Positions 6,467 through 13,910 of a stretch of 35,482 bases of DNA are shown piece after piece (the stretch's first letter is position 1; the number at the start of each line of letters is the position of its first letter). A program made the position numbers and the translations under genes. Under the pieces are notes generated by a model. It worked only from the letters and a program-made list of their open reading frames with translations, was not told where the DNA came from and ran no database searches. Origin of the DNA: Thermoplasmata archaeon (GTDB lineage: Archaea; Thermoplasmatota; Thermoplasmata; Thermoplasmatales; Thermoplasmataceae); NCBI GenBank assembly GCA_021794355.1, contig JAJYRA010000054.1, positions 1-35,482 on the forward strand, written 5' to 3'.

Positions 6467-6732
6467 CCCTTTAGTATTGAACAAATTTTAATGAGATACA
6501 TTAAAGTTAACAAATTATTATTTCCTCATTCAGACTCTACATCTAAGTGATTGAAAAGGAGTCATAATTGATTAGCGGATTCACAAATTTGAAGAATAAT
6601 GGAAGGTATATCCGACTATTTTAATGGTTACAATTGAATGCTAAGTTGTAGGTATAACAGCCTTTTGGAGTGCGGCATTACGGAAAACAGATCAGATCAC
6701 AATGGGTGTCAAAGTTTAAAGGGAGCTCATCA
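6467..6732 (+). repeat. 266-bp dispersed repeat, copy A
   Basis: This segment matches 32533-32798 over 266 bp with no gaps and about 21 mismatches by hand count (about 92% identity), in the same orientation. Identity starts at CCCTTTA and ends at GAGCTCATCA; the flanks on both sides are unrelated. No conserved reading frame runs through it, so it is either a non-autonomous element, part of a larger decayed IS, or a conserved non-coding unit. Copy B is followed directly by a TnpB C-terminal remnant; copy A is not. Confidence 0.9.
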
Positions 6733-6796
6733 TCTAACTTGACTGAACTATAACGGAAAGAACGGATGGGGACGTGATCAATTTTTACAAATCGGA

Positions 6797-6841
6797 ACGA
6801 TGATTTTAAGATGGGATTCTTGTGTCGTTCTCAATCATCGT
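6797..6841. repeat. Inverted repeat, 9-bp arms
   Basis: ACGATGATT (6797-6805) pairs with AATCATCGT (6833-6841) around a 27-nt loop, and a run of seven T residues follows at about 6847-6853. It could act as a terminator-like hairpin or a decayed element end. No gene is visible between 6733 and the IS at 6923. Confidence 0.4.
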
Positions 6842-6914
6842 AAATCCTTTTTTTAAAAACTTGAATTAATGTAATGGATAATATTGGGGGAAACAATCAC
6901 CTATGGGGAGCTAA

Positions 6915-6922
6915 ATGCAGTG
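6915..6922 (+). repeat. Target-site duplication of the IS66 element (left)
   Basis: ATGCAGTG is repeated exactly at 8463-8470. Eight bp is the duplication length typical of the IS66 family. A perfect duplication points to a fairly recent insertion. Confidence 0.93.
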
Positions 6923-8462
6923 GTAACTGGTCAGTCTAAAGTGCATAGTATGTTTAGAAATAGCGTGTAATGAACCGAAAGATCCTTATATAATGAATAC
7001 ATTATATTAATAGAATGATTAAACTTTGTGCAGAAACACCTAGAGATCAGGATATGATCGACAAATTCCAGAGAGCTTATAACAATTTGAAGAAGATCGT
7101 TGATAGACTGCAGGAGGAGAATGAAAAGCTCAAGAAAGAGCTTGACGAGTATAAGAAAAGACATCCAGCCAATATTGGTATTAAGAATGGAAAACCTTAC
7201 GTGATAACGACAGAGGAAAATAAATCACATGAAGATGTTAACAATATTGATGCTAATACTGCAAACAAAGAGGAAAAAAGAAAACCGGGAGCACAGAAGA
7301 ATCACAAGGGGCATTATAGAATCAGGAAGAAGATAACAGATAGAATAAATGTCCATTCTACCGATTCAATCTGTCCTTCATGCTCATCAACACTTGTAAG
7401 AAGAGGAACAAGGAAGAGGGTTATTGAAGATATCCCTGAGATATCTCCAGTGACACAATACCGCATTGACAAGATGTACTGCAATAAATGCAGGAAGATG
7501 TATGAACCGGAAGTAACAGATGCACTTCCCAAGGCAACGTTCTCATTGAGAACCATGCTAACGGTTGCATACTTCCGCATAGGCATGAGGATGAGTATTG
7601 AGAATGTGCAGACAACCATGGATGGTGTATTCGGAATCGTGATGTCAGAGGGTGAGGTTCAGAACATACTGTCACAGCTATCTGACAGTCTTGGGGAAGA
7701 GTATGAAAAGATTCTTTCCCTCATACGTGAAGCAGTAAGCAGGAACATGGATTCCACCACATACCCCATCAACGGAATAACATACAACCTGTGGACATTC
7801 CTCACAAAGACAGAATCCATATTCATCATATCAAGAAGCAACGGTCATGTTGTTCCATTAACTGTACTGGGAGATCATAAAGGCACAGACATCCATGACA
7901 GATACAGTGCATTCGAAACCTTTGCAGAAAAGACAGGCAATGATCAGCAGTACTGCTGGTCACACATCAACTGTGATGGAAAGGAACTGGAAGAGTTCTA
8001 TGGAGAGGAGGGTGGAAGAATCAAGAGGGCATTGAAGAAGATCCACAATAAAGGAAAGGCATTCAAGGGACATGGAACGATGGAAGATGTGGATAAACTG
8101 TATCAAGAACTGGTATTTCTCCTTGATACGGATTATGAACACCTGAAATGCAGGAATTTTGTTAAGAATCTCCTGAGAAGAAAGAAAGAATGGCTCTTCG
8201 CATATGTCATGAACCCGGAGGTGGAATCCACAAACAACAGGGCAGAAAGAGCATTGAGACCTTCTGTTATATATAGAAAGGTTTCAGGTGGATCACGAAC
8301 AGAAAGGGGTGCCGATATATACGCAAGATTATCATCCATATATTACACATCAAAGCTCAGGAAAAACAGTTTCATAAAGGATACACCAACGGTCATAGTG
8401 AGAAAGAAAGGGAATCCAAAACCTGGATGATAAGTGTCATGCACTCAAGACTGACCAGTTAC
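6923..8462 (+). mobile_element. Complete IS66-family element (single-ORF, ISBst12-like)
   Basis: The 1,540-bp element is bounded by 24-bp terminal inverted repeats. Left 6923-6946 begins GTAACTGGTCAGTCT; right 8439-8462 is its reverse complement with two mismatches. A perfect 8-bp duplication flanks both ends. It holds one transposase gene and no accessory tnpA/tnpB genes, like the ISBst12 subgroup. All parts look intact, so it may be active. The right end lies directly beside the TATA region of the XPB helicase gene. A relic of a related element's 3' end lies at 35213-35331. Confidence 0.95.
7015..8430 (+). CDS. IS66-family transposase
   Basis: The 471-residue protein has the family's layout. 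An N-terminal coiled coil is at about residues 20-50 (LQEENEKLKKELDEYKK). A CxxC...CxxC zinc ribbon lies at about residues 121-162 (CPSC ... CNKC). The catalytic domain includes the first Asp in RNMDSTTYPING (about residue 245), and a CWSH block follows at about residues 312-315. The C-terminal NNRAERALRP signature at about residues 407-416 holds the catalytic Glu. The length and ends look intact with no frameshift. The enzyme cuts and joins the element ends at 6923 and 8462. Start choice is uncertain within a few codons, but the ATG at 7015 sits close to a TATA-like region. Confidence 0.93.
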   Translation: MIKLCAETPRDQDMIDKFQRAYNNLKKIVDRLQEENEKLKKELDEYKKRHPANIGIKNGKPYVITTEENKSHEDVNNIDANTANKEEKRKPGAQKNHKGHYRIRKKITDRINVHSTDSICPSCSSTLVRRGTRKRVIEDIPEISPVTQYRIDKMYCNKCRKMYEPEVTDALPKATFSLRTMLTVAYFRIGMRMSIENVQTTMDGVFGIVMSEGEVQNILSQLSDSLGEEYEKILSLIREAVSRNMDSTTYPINGITYNLWTFLTKTESIFIISRSNGHVVPLTVLGDHKGTDIHDRYSAFETFAEKTGNDQQYCWSHINCDGKELEEFYGEEGGRIKRALKKIHNKGKAFKGHGTMEDVDKLYQELVFLLDTDYEHLKCRNFVKNLLRRKKEWLFAYVMNPEVESTNNRAERALRPSVIYRKVSGGSRTERGADIYARLSSIYYTSKLRKNSFIKDTPTVIVRKKGNPKPG

Positions 8463-8470
8463 ATGCAGTG
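8463..8470 (+). repeat. Target-site duplication of the IS66 element (right)
   Basis: Exact copy of 6915-6922 (ATGCAGTG), immediately outside the right terminal inverted repeat and just before the XPB promoter. Confidence 0.93.
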
Positions 8471-8484
8471 GTTAATTTAATATC
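8471..8484 (+). promoter_or_regulatory. TATA region of the XPB-Bax1 operon, abutted by the IS66 insertion
   Basis: GTTAATTTAATATC lies about 21-34 bp before the ATG at 8505. The IS66 target duplication ends at 8470, so the element has been inserted directly upstream of the TATA box, in the place of the TFB recognition element and any upstream regulatory site. Confidence 0.5.
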
Positions 8485-8504
8485 CATGAAGAAATTTGAT
8501 ATGG

Positions 8505-9848
8505 ATGAAAGTGTCCTTTTCAAGGGGAACATTAATTGTAAATGACCCTGAAGAACGATTACCTGACTATTTAACGTTTGATGAAAGAATACAATCCTAT
8601 AGTTGCCAGGCCTTTCATTATGCATCCCTAAAAAGGAGCTTCAAAAATCTTGAAGATGTTGTTTTTACTGAGTCAGAATCATTGAATTTGCATCATGATG
8701 AGAAACTGAGGTCATACCAGAAAAAAGCCATCGAAACGTGGGCCTCAAATGATTATCAGGGCGTTGTAGTTTTGCCCACGGCTGCCGGAAAGACTCACAT
8801 AGGCATCGAAGCAATTTCCATTTTATCTGTATCCGCCATCATAATTGCTCCAACCATTGAACTTATTCAGCAATGGAGAACCAAACTGGAAGAAACCTTC
8901 AATATTAAAGTGGGTCAAATAGGTGGAGGTGAAAAGGATCTTCAAGCAATAACGGTATGTACCTATGATTCAGCATATCTGATGGCAGAGGACCTTGGGA
9001 ACAAATTCAAATTTCTTCTGGTGGACGAAGTCCATCATCTTGCATCAGAAAGATATCAGGAAATTGCGAGAATGTACGCATCACCCTATAGATTGGGGTT
9101 GACTGCCACATTGGAAAGGGTGGATATGCTGCATGAACAGCTCGGGGATTTAATGGGTGGCAAAGTATTTGAGCAGGGTTATGAGGAATTAACCGAATTT
9201 CTATCAGATTACGAAATTGTGAGAATTGCTGTGGAATTGGAGCAGGAGGAAGAGGAAGAATATGAGCGAAACAGAAACATTTTCGTTTCTTATCTCAGAA
9301 AGCACAGAATTGCCCTAAGAGGCCCATGGGATTTTGAAAAATTTATCCTATCATCATGGAACCCTGAAGGAAGAGAAGCACTTCTTGCATGGAGAACTGC
9401 AAGAGAAATAGCATTCAACGCAAGAATCAAAACAGACACTGTCAGGCAGATATTAGTGAAAAATCGAGGAAAGAAGACACTCATTTTTGCAGAGGATACA
9501 GTAACTGCCTATTTGATGTCAAGAGAATTTCTTATTCCCTGCATAACATACCTCACTCCCGGGCCGGAGAGGAAAAAATATATGGAAATGTTCAGGGAAG
9601 GTTCCATAACTGTCCTTGCCACCTCCAGGGTGCTGGACGAAGGAATTGATGTTCCTGATGCTTCCATAGGAATAGTTCTGAGCGGTTCTGGAAGTACCAG
9701 GCAATTCAGGCAGAGGCTTGGTAGGCTTTTAAGGCCCTCAGAAGGAAAAAAATCAGTTCTTTATGAAATTGTAAGCAAGGGTACCTCAGAGTATGGTACA
9801 TCAAGAAGGAGGCGAAAGGGTGTTCCCAGTTCAACTGATGACAATTAG
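8505..9848 (+). CDS. xpb: XPB-family DNA helicase
   Basis: The 447-residue superfamily 2 helicase starts at ATG 8505; a TTG three codons earlier is possible, and an in-frame stop lies just upstream. Motifs are Walker A PTAAGKT (91-97), motif II DEVHH (174-178) and motif III TAT (200-202). The second RecA domain has VLDEGIDVP and the Q-x-x-R-x-G-R motif QRLGRLLRP. A thumb-like insertion separates the domains. The length is that of archaeal XPB. The RED motif position reads R-V-D (205-207) where archaeal XPBs normally have R-E-D. The next gene, overlapping by 11 bp, encodes the Bax1 nuclease, its known partner in DNA bubble unwinding and incision. Confidence 0.9.
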   Translation: MKVSFSRGTLIVNDPEERLPDYLTFDERIQSYSCQAFHYASLKRSFKNLEDVVFTESESLNLHHDEKLRSYQKKAIETWASNDYQGVVVLPTAAGKTHIGIEAISILSVSAIIIAPTIELIQQWRTKLEETFNIKVGQIGGGEKDLQAITVCTYDSAYLMAEDLGNKFKFLLVDEVHHLASERYQEIARMYASPYRLGLTATLERVDMLHEQLGDLMGGKVFEQGYEELTEFLSDYEIVRIAVELEQEEEEEYERNRNIFVSYLRKHRIALRGPWDFEKFILSSWNPEGREALLAWRTAREIAFNARIKTDTVRQILVKNRGKKTLIFAEDTVTAYLMSREFLIPCITYLTPGPERKKYMEMFREGSITVLATSRVLDEGIDVPDASIGIVLSGSGSTRQFRQRLGRLLRPSEGKKSVLYEIVSKGTSEYGTSRRRRKGVPSSTDDN

Positions 9849-11157
9849 GAGGTCCAAGAACGGAACCATAAGAACTATTTTTCTAACCTCGGAAAATAGC
9901 GATTACTGTTCACAAACCTTGAATTTATTTAAGGAAAATATTGGCAACTCCAGGTCTGAAATAGAGGGAAAATTAAAAATTCTTGAATTGAAGGTCCAAA
10001 ACCCAAAGGTAATCAAGGGTTTGGCACTAATCATTTTCAGGGAAGCAAGAATGGTAACTCCAGGAGAACTTGATCCAGTTATGGTTAGAAATACCATATT
10101 CAGTAAGGTGAGAATACCGCCAATCTCGGAGGAGACACGAAACGAAATACTGGTCTCCATGGCAGAGGAGTTACATTCTGATAAGGATGAGGTGATCAGA
10201 TCCATGTATGGTGATCTCGAAAGGGAGCAGATACTGAGTTCCATTGGAAACCTTTCCGAAGATTACCTCATTAAAAAATACAATCAGGAGCAGGTTGAAA
10301 CCGTTCTGTTAAAAAGTAAATCAATTGAGTTGTATATTAAACAGGTTAATGGAAGATTAATACGTAAAATCCGCAGTCTTGGACTTTTATACACGGAAGT
10401 CAGTTCGGAGGACTCTCACAAACTTGAAATCAGTGGACCAATATCCATGGAAAAACACAGTGAGAGATATGGAGCAAGACTTGCCCTATTCGTAAGATAC
10501 CTTTTCTCTTTCAGCGAGTGGAAGCTGGATTCCACGGTAGTTCTGACATCTTCAGGTAAAAAAACAGAGTACAGGTACTCGCTGGATGATTCCGTAATTG
10601 AGTATATGCCTCCAAGAAATCGTTCCGATTCTTTCAGTGGAAATGGTGCATTCGTCAGTGATCCGGAAGGGATTGAAATGACTAAAAACATTATCTATCC
10701 TGATTATTCCATTAAAGTTAATGACACCACAATTAATATCTTTATTACAAGACCGCCATATTTTGAGGAAGATTTTTCTATTGTCCATAATCTGCAGAAG
10801 GAAGGTCACAGGGCTGAAATTTTTTGCATTTTAGATCCTCAGGAGAAGTGTCCAAAAGGAGCCCATTGCATGAAGGGAACTTTCAACTTCAGGGATGCAG
10901 AGGATTATCTCAGGGAAAAAAATACCAACGAAAAGAAAAGGTCAGAGAAAAGAACCATTGTAATTCCAGTCCAAGAAAACCACCTAACAGGCAAAGAGAT
11001 AAGTCCTGTGGTAATAAAGCACCTGTCAGATCTTTTTCCCGACTCACAGGCAATGGTGGATTATCTAGATTTTATGGGCTTTCTGCCTGCAGAAACACTG
11101 GAAAAACTCGGGTACCGTGTTAAATGGCACGGCCTGAGAATTGAGGTTTTAAAATAA
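9838..11157 (+). CDS. bax1: Bax1 nuclease, XPB partner (DUF790 family)
   Basis: The chosen start is the ATG at 9838 (MTIRRSKNG, 439 residues), which overlaps the xpb stop by 11 bp; a longer frame from 9793 would run deep into xpb. Length, the position directly after xpb, and a C-terminal region with PDYSIKVNDTTINIFITRPPY and HRAEIFCIL (about residues 295-345) agree with DUF790/Bax1. In that family the C-terminal half carries a restriction-endonuclease-like nuclease and the N-terminal part contacts XPB. Together they are thought to act in archaeal nucleotide excision repair. Coupled translation fits a stoichiometric complex. The identification rests mostly on context and general resemblance. 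Confidence 0.85.
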   Translation: MTIRRSKNGTIRTIFLTSENSDYCSQTLNLFKENIGNSRSEIEGKLKILELKVQNPKVIKGLALIIFREARMVTPGELDPVMVRNTIFSKVRIPPISEETRNEILVSMAEELHSDKDEVIRSMYGDLEREQILSSIGNLSEDYLIKKYNQEQVETVLLKSKSIELYIKQVNGRLIRKIRSLGLLYTEVSSEDSHKLEISGPISMEKHSERYGARLALFVRYLFSFSEWKLDSTVVLTSSGKKTEYRYSLDDSVIEYMPPRNRSDSFSGNGAFVSDPEGIEMTKNIIYPDYSIKVNDTTINIFITRPPYFEEDFSIVHNLQKEGHRAEIFCILDPQEKCPKGAHCMKGTFNFRDAEDYLREKNTNEKKRSEKRTIVIPVQENHLTGKEISPVVIKHLSDLFPDSQAMVDYLDFMGFLPAETLEKLGYRVKWHGLRIEVLK

Positions 11158-11202
11158 TTCGCAAAAATAAGATGATAGAAGGAAAAGAGCAAATCCTATA
11201 AA

Positions 11203-12387
11203 TCAACTTTTCAAAATAGTTTTACCATAGAAATTTGCCATAAGGAGGGGAAATATTGGAATAAGTGTCATTGTAATTAGCACGTAATAAATTGGCACAA
11301 AGTTTACCAGCACAGAGAAAAGTCCCAAGATGATCATTATAATTGAATTCACCATAAGATGAACGGAACCGTTGAATTTTCCAATGTTCTCTGATTCAAT
11401 CCTATTCATGGTTATGGTGTTTCTACCTATTCTCGTCCCACCATTTCCAATTCCAATGAAGGGTCTGAATATGAAGAAAAAGTAAAGAAAGGGAAAAATA
11501 ACAGTAAATATTGAAGAAATGGAAAAAATTATGGAGTAAATCCCGACAGTAGGTATTTCCCTAAACTTTCCAAGTGTTATTGGTGTAAAAAGGCCTGAAA
11601 GAATGGCACCCATGGCGTAAATGGAAGAATATATGGCAATATCATCAACATTCCCTCCTAAAAACTTGATTAGGAAAATTGGAACAATAAAATTTCCTAT
11701 CATCACGTAAATATAAGGAAAATTTAAGGCAGTCACAAAGAGGATAAGTCGGGAATTTTTTCTTACATAATCAAAATTCGATACCTGTTCTCTTTTTATT
11801 CTCTTTCCACTACTTAAATTATTTTCATATGGGTATCCCATCATAATAATTGAAACAAGAATGCAGAGAACCCCCGAGGTTAAAAATGAATACTTAAAGT
11901 TAATTATGCTGGAAACGAGGACAAAAACGAAACCGGAAAACAAACCCGAGGCCTGACTACTGATTTCAGAAATACCGTTGTTGGTACCAACATTGGAAAA
12001 GTTGGATATATCCTTAATTAGAGAATTAAATATTTGGTACAACCAACCATAAAACAACGAAATAATAGCGGAAACCACCAGGAGAATGAACAGGTTGACA
12101 CCACGATAAAATAGAAACATCAGGATCATAAACATTCCCAAGAGCAGCTGAACTCCAATTGCCATGTATTTTCTGTTGATACTATCTATTAATCCTGATA
12201 TTAATTTCTGGGAAAAAATCGATAATGCAATCCCTATCATTATGGATATTCCAAAATATGAATAAAAATGACTATTGGATGAAAAATAAAAAGTAATATA
12301 AAAATCCGTGGAAAACATCGTACTACCGGCCAGGAATTTAAAAAATGGTAATTGCCAGTTCAGTTTAGCATGCTTAATTTCTGCCAT
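11203..12387 (-). CDS. Major facilitator superfamily transporter
   Basis: The 394-residue protein is strongly hydrophobic with about 12 predicted membrane helices. A basic central loop (about residues 190-210, SGKRIKREQVSNF) divides it into two six-helix halves, as in MFS proteins. A loop with SQKLISGLIDSINRKYM (about residues 53-69) matches the position of the conserved MFS loop 2-3 motif (G-x-x-x-D-x-x-x-R-K). The substrate cannot be told from the sequence. It is transcribed away from the SufR-like regulator at 12462, across a perfect palindrome, so its expression is probably controlled by that regulator. An exporter of a drug, metal chelate or metabolite linked to iron-sulfur status is a reasonable guess. 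Confidence 0.85.
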   Translation of the reverse strand: MAEIKHAKLNWQLPFFKFLAGSTMFSTDFYITFYFSSNSHFYSYFGISIMIGIALSIFSQKLISGLIDSINRKYMAIGVQLLLGMFMILMFLFYRGVNLFILLVVSAIISLFYGWLYQIFNSLIKDISNFSNVGTNNGISEISSQASGLFSGFVFVLVSSIINFKYSFLTSGVLCILVSIIMMGYPYENNLSSGKRIKREQVSNFDYVRKNSRLILFVTALNFPYIYVMIGNFIVPIFLIKFLGGNVDDIAIYSSIYAMGAILSGLFTPITLGKFREIPTVGIYSIIFSISSIFTVIFPFLYFFFIFRPFIGIGNGGTRIGRNTITMNRIESENIGKFNGSVHLMVNSIIMIILGLFSVLVNFVPIYYVLITMTLIPIFPLLMANFYGKTILKS

Positions 12388-12405
12388 ATTTATGCTATAT
12401 TCCTG

Positions 12406-12433
12406 ACTTTATTAATTTAATAATTAATAAAGT
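12406..12433. promoter_or_regulatory. Perfect palindromic operator between MFS gene and SufR-like regulator
   Basis: The arms ACTTTATTAATT (12406-12417) and AATTAATAAAGT (12422-12433) are exact reverse complements around TAAT. The site lies 19 bp upstream of the MFS start and 29 bp upstream of the regulator start, so it overlaps the AT-rich TATA region of both. A homodimeric winged-helix protein such as the neighbouring regulator is the obvious candidate ligand. Confidence 0.75.
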
Positions 12434-12461
12434 TAATTAAGTCCGAGAATATGTATAGATC

Positions 12462-13100
12462 ATGGAAAGAGAAATTTCAATAAACGAGTCAGAAATCTTG
12501 AAAGCTCTGAAGGAAAATGGACCAATGACTATGGCAGAATTGGGAGAAAAATTCAGCACATCCAAGGTAACGATTTTGAAAAAATTAAAATCTCTTGAAC
12601 AGAAGGAACTGGTGGAGCGAAGAATTAGAAAGACAGATATGGGGAGGCCGACGTTTGTTTTTCGGTCTATTACAGGTTCTAATATTCCCATGAATAATAA
12701 TGCTGCATTGAATTTACTTGTAAATCTGGGAGAATTTCTTCACGAGAAAGGTAGGGATAGGGATATGGAAGAATTTTTGGAAGATAGATACGAGAAAACC
12801 TATGAATTATATCTTGAAGAAATGAAAAAGAGTAACAGGAACTCAAAATTGGAACAGCTTGCTTCAGTGCGAGAAAAAGAATTATATGAACCCGAGTTGA
12901 GCACCTTTCCCTCTGGAGATAAGGTACTGGTTGAATATAACTGTCCGATTTTCCAGATAGCGAAAAGATACCCCATAGCATGCCACCTTGAGAAAATAAT
13001 GTTTTCCAGGTTAACTGACATGAAAGTGGAGAACGAACACAGGCAGGTAAATGGTTATTCCTGTTGCAAGTTCATGTTCAAACTGAATAATAAAAAATAA
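12462..13100 (+). CDS. SufR-like winged-helix regulator with C-terminal Fe-S cysteines
   Basis: The protein has 212 residues. Residues about 8-60 form a winged helix-turn-helix (MTMAELGEKFSTSKVTILKKLKSLEQKELVERR), followed by a dimerisation-type helical middle. The C-terminal domain holds CPIFQIAKRYPIAC and GYSCCKF, with C161, C174 and C201/C202. The C-x12-C-x27-C spacing is what I recall for SufR, the cyanobacterial [4Fe-4S] repressor of Fe-S assembly genes. It probably senses iron, oxygen or nitric oxide through a cluster. It is divergent from an MFS transporter with a perfect palindrome between them, suggesting autoregulation and control of the transporter. Suf genes are not in the window. 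Confidence 0.75.
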   Translation: MEREISINESEILKALKENGPMTMAELGEKFSTSKVTILKKLKSLEQKELVERRIRKTDMGRPTFVFRSITGSNIPMNNNAALNLLVNLGEFLHEKGRDRDMEEFLEDRYEKTYELYLEEMKKSNRNSKLEQLASVREKELYEPELSTFPSGDKVLVEYNCPIFQIAKRYPIACHLEKIMFSRLTDMKVENEHRQVNGYSCCKFMFKLNNKK

Positions 13101-13242
13101 TTGCAATTAATCTCAGGTATTTCAACTGTGGGCGATGTCCAGGGGATTTGAAAACACTGATCTCACCTAAAGAGAAGGGTAGGTTGTTTTCTAAAAATAT
13201 TCAGTAGCTGATTTTCTGTTAAAAATAGGTTGTAAAGGGAAA

Positions 13243-13278
13243 CCTTTTAAAACCTATTCGCTATGTGGAAAAAAAGGT
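13243..13278 (+). promoter_or_regulatory. Promoter and Shine-Dalgarno of rps8e
   Basis: CCTTTTAAAACC (about 13243-13254) is a TATA-like element. GGTGA at 13274-13278 lies 6 bp before the ATG at 13285 and complements the 3' end of archaeal 16S rRNA. This gene therefore has a short leader and a strong ribosome-binding site, unlike the leaderless genes elsewhere in the window. Confidence 0.6.
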
Positions 13279-13284
13279 GAGTAA

Positions 13285-13662
13285 ATGGGTCGATTTCAGG
13301 GTAGATCATCTAAAAAATTTACAGGTGGTAGATACAAACAATTCAGGGCAAAAAGGAGATCAGAGATAGGTAGGGAGCCAACGTTTACAAGAGTAAACGC
13401 CACACAGAGAAAAGTTCTCAGAATTAGGGGAGGCAATTTGAAGGCAGTGTTGCTAAATGATAACTTTGCAAACGTTTACGATCTAAAGGAGAAGGTAACT
13501 AAAAAGGCAAAAATAAAAACTGTAAAAGCAAACCCTGCAAACCCTCACTATGTTCAGAGAAATTTAATGAATAAGGGGACTGTAATTGTTACGGATCTTG
13601 GTGAGGCAAGAATCACATCTAGACCCGGTCAGGATGGAGTAATTAACGCAGTTCTTCTATGA
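13285..13662 (+). CDS. rps8e: 30S ribosomal protein S8e
   Basis: The 125-residue basic protein has the S8e features. The N-terminus is [20 protein letters not shown], followed by REPTFTRVN and [15 protein letters not shown] (about residues 45-59). The C-terminal block is [35 protein letters not shown]. S8e is a small-subunit protein found in archaea and eukaryotes only, so it is a good lineage marker. The length is typical of archaeal S8e. The TGA stop overlaps the ATG of the SRP19 gene (ATGA), indicating one transcript. Confidence 0.97.
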   Translation: [125 protein letters not shown]

Positions 13663-13910
13663 AAGTTACCCTATATTCACAATATTTTAATCCAAAGATT
13701 AGTCGCAGATTGGGTCGAAAAATTCCCCTTGAGGCGGCAAAAAAATTCAACGATCAGAAGTGTCAGGATATTTTAAAGGCTTTAAGAATCAATTATGAAA
13801 TAAGGGAAGGGTATTATTCAAGGGCGCCCTATGAAAAGTGTAAAATTTACACCCTGGACGGTAACCTTAAAAAGGGCACTATCATAAAGATGATAGAGAG
13901 AAAGCTTTAG
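13659..13910 (+). CDS. srp19: Signal recognition particle protein SRP19
   Basis: The 83-residue basic protein matches archaeal SRP19: an N-terminal YSQYFNPKISRRLGRKIP block, a middle segment NYEIREGYYSRAPYEKCKIY, and a glycine-lysine C-terminus. SRP19 binds helices 6 and 8 of 7S RNA and helps load SRP54. It overlaps rps8e by 4 bp. Its stop codon overlaps the stop codon of convergent priL by 2 bp (stops at 13908-13910 and 13907-13909), so the two transcripts meet tail to tail. Confidence 0.95.
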   Translation: MKVTLYSQYFNPKISRRLGRKIPLEAAKKFNDQKCQDILKALRINYEIREGYYSRAPYEKCKIYTLDGNLKKGTIIKMIERKL

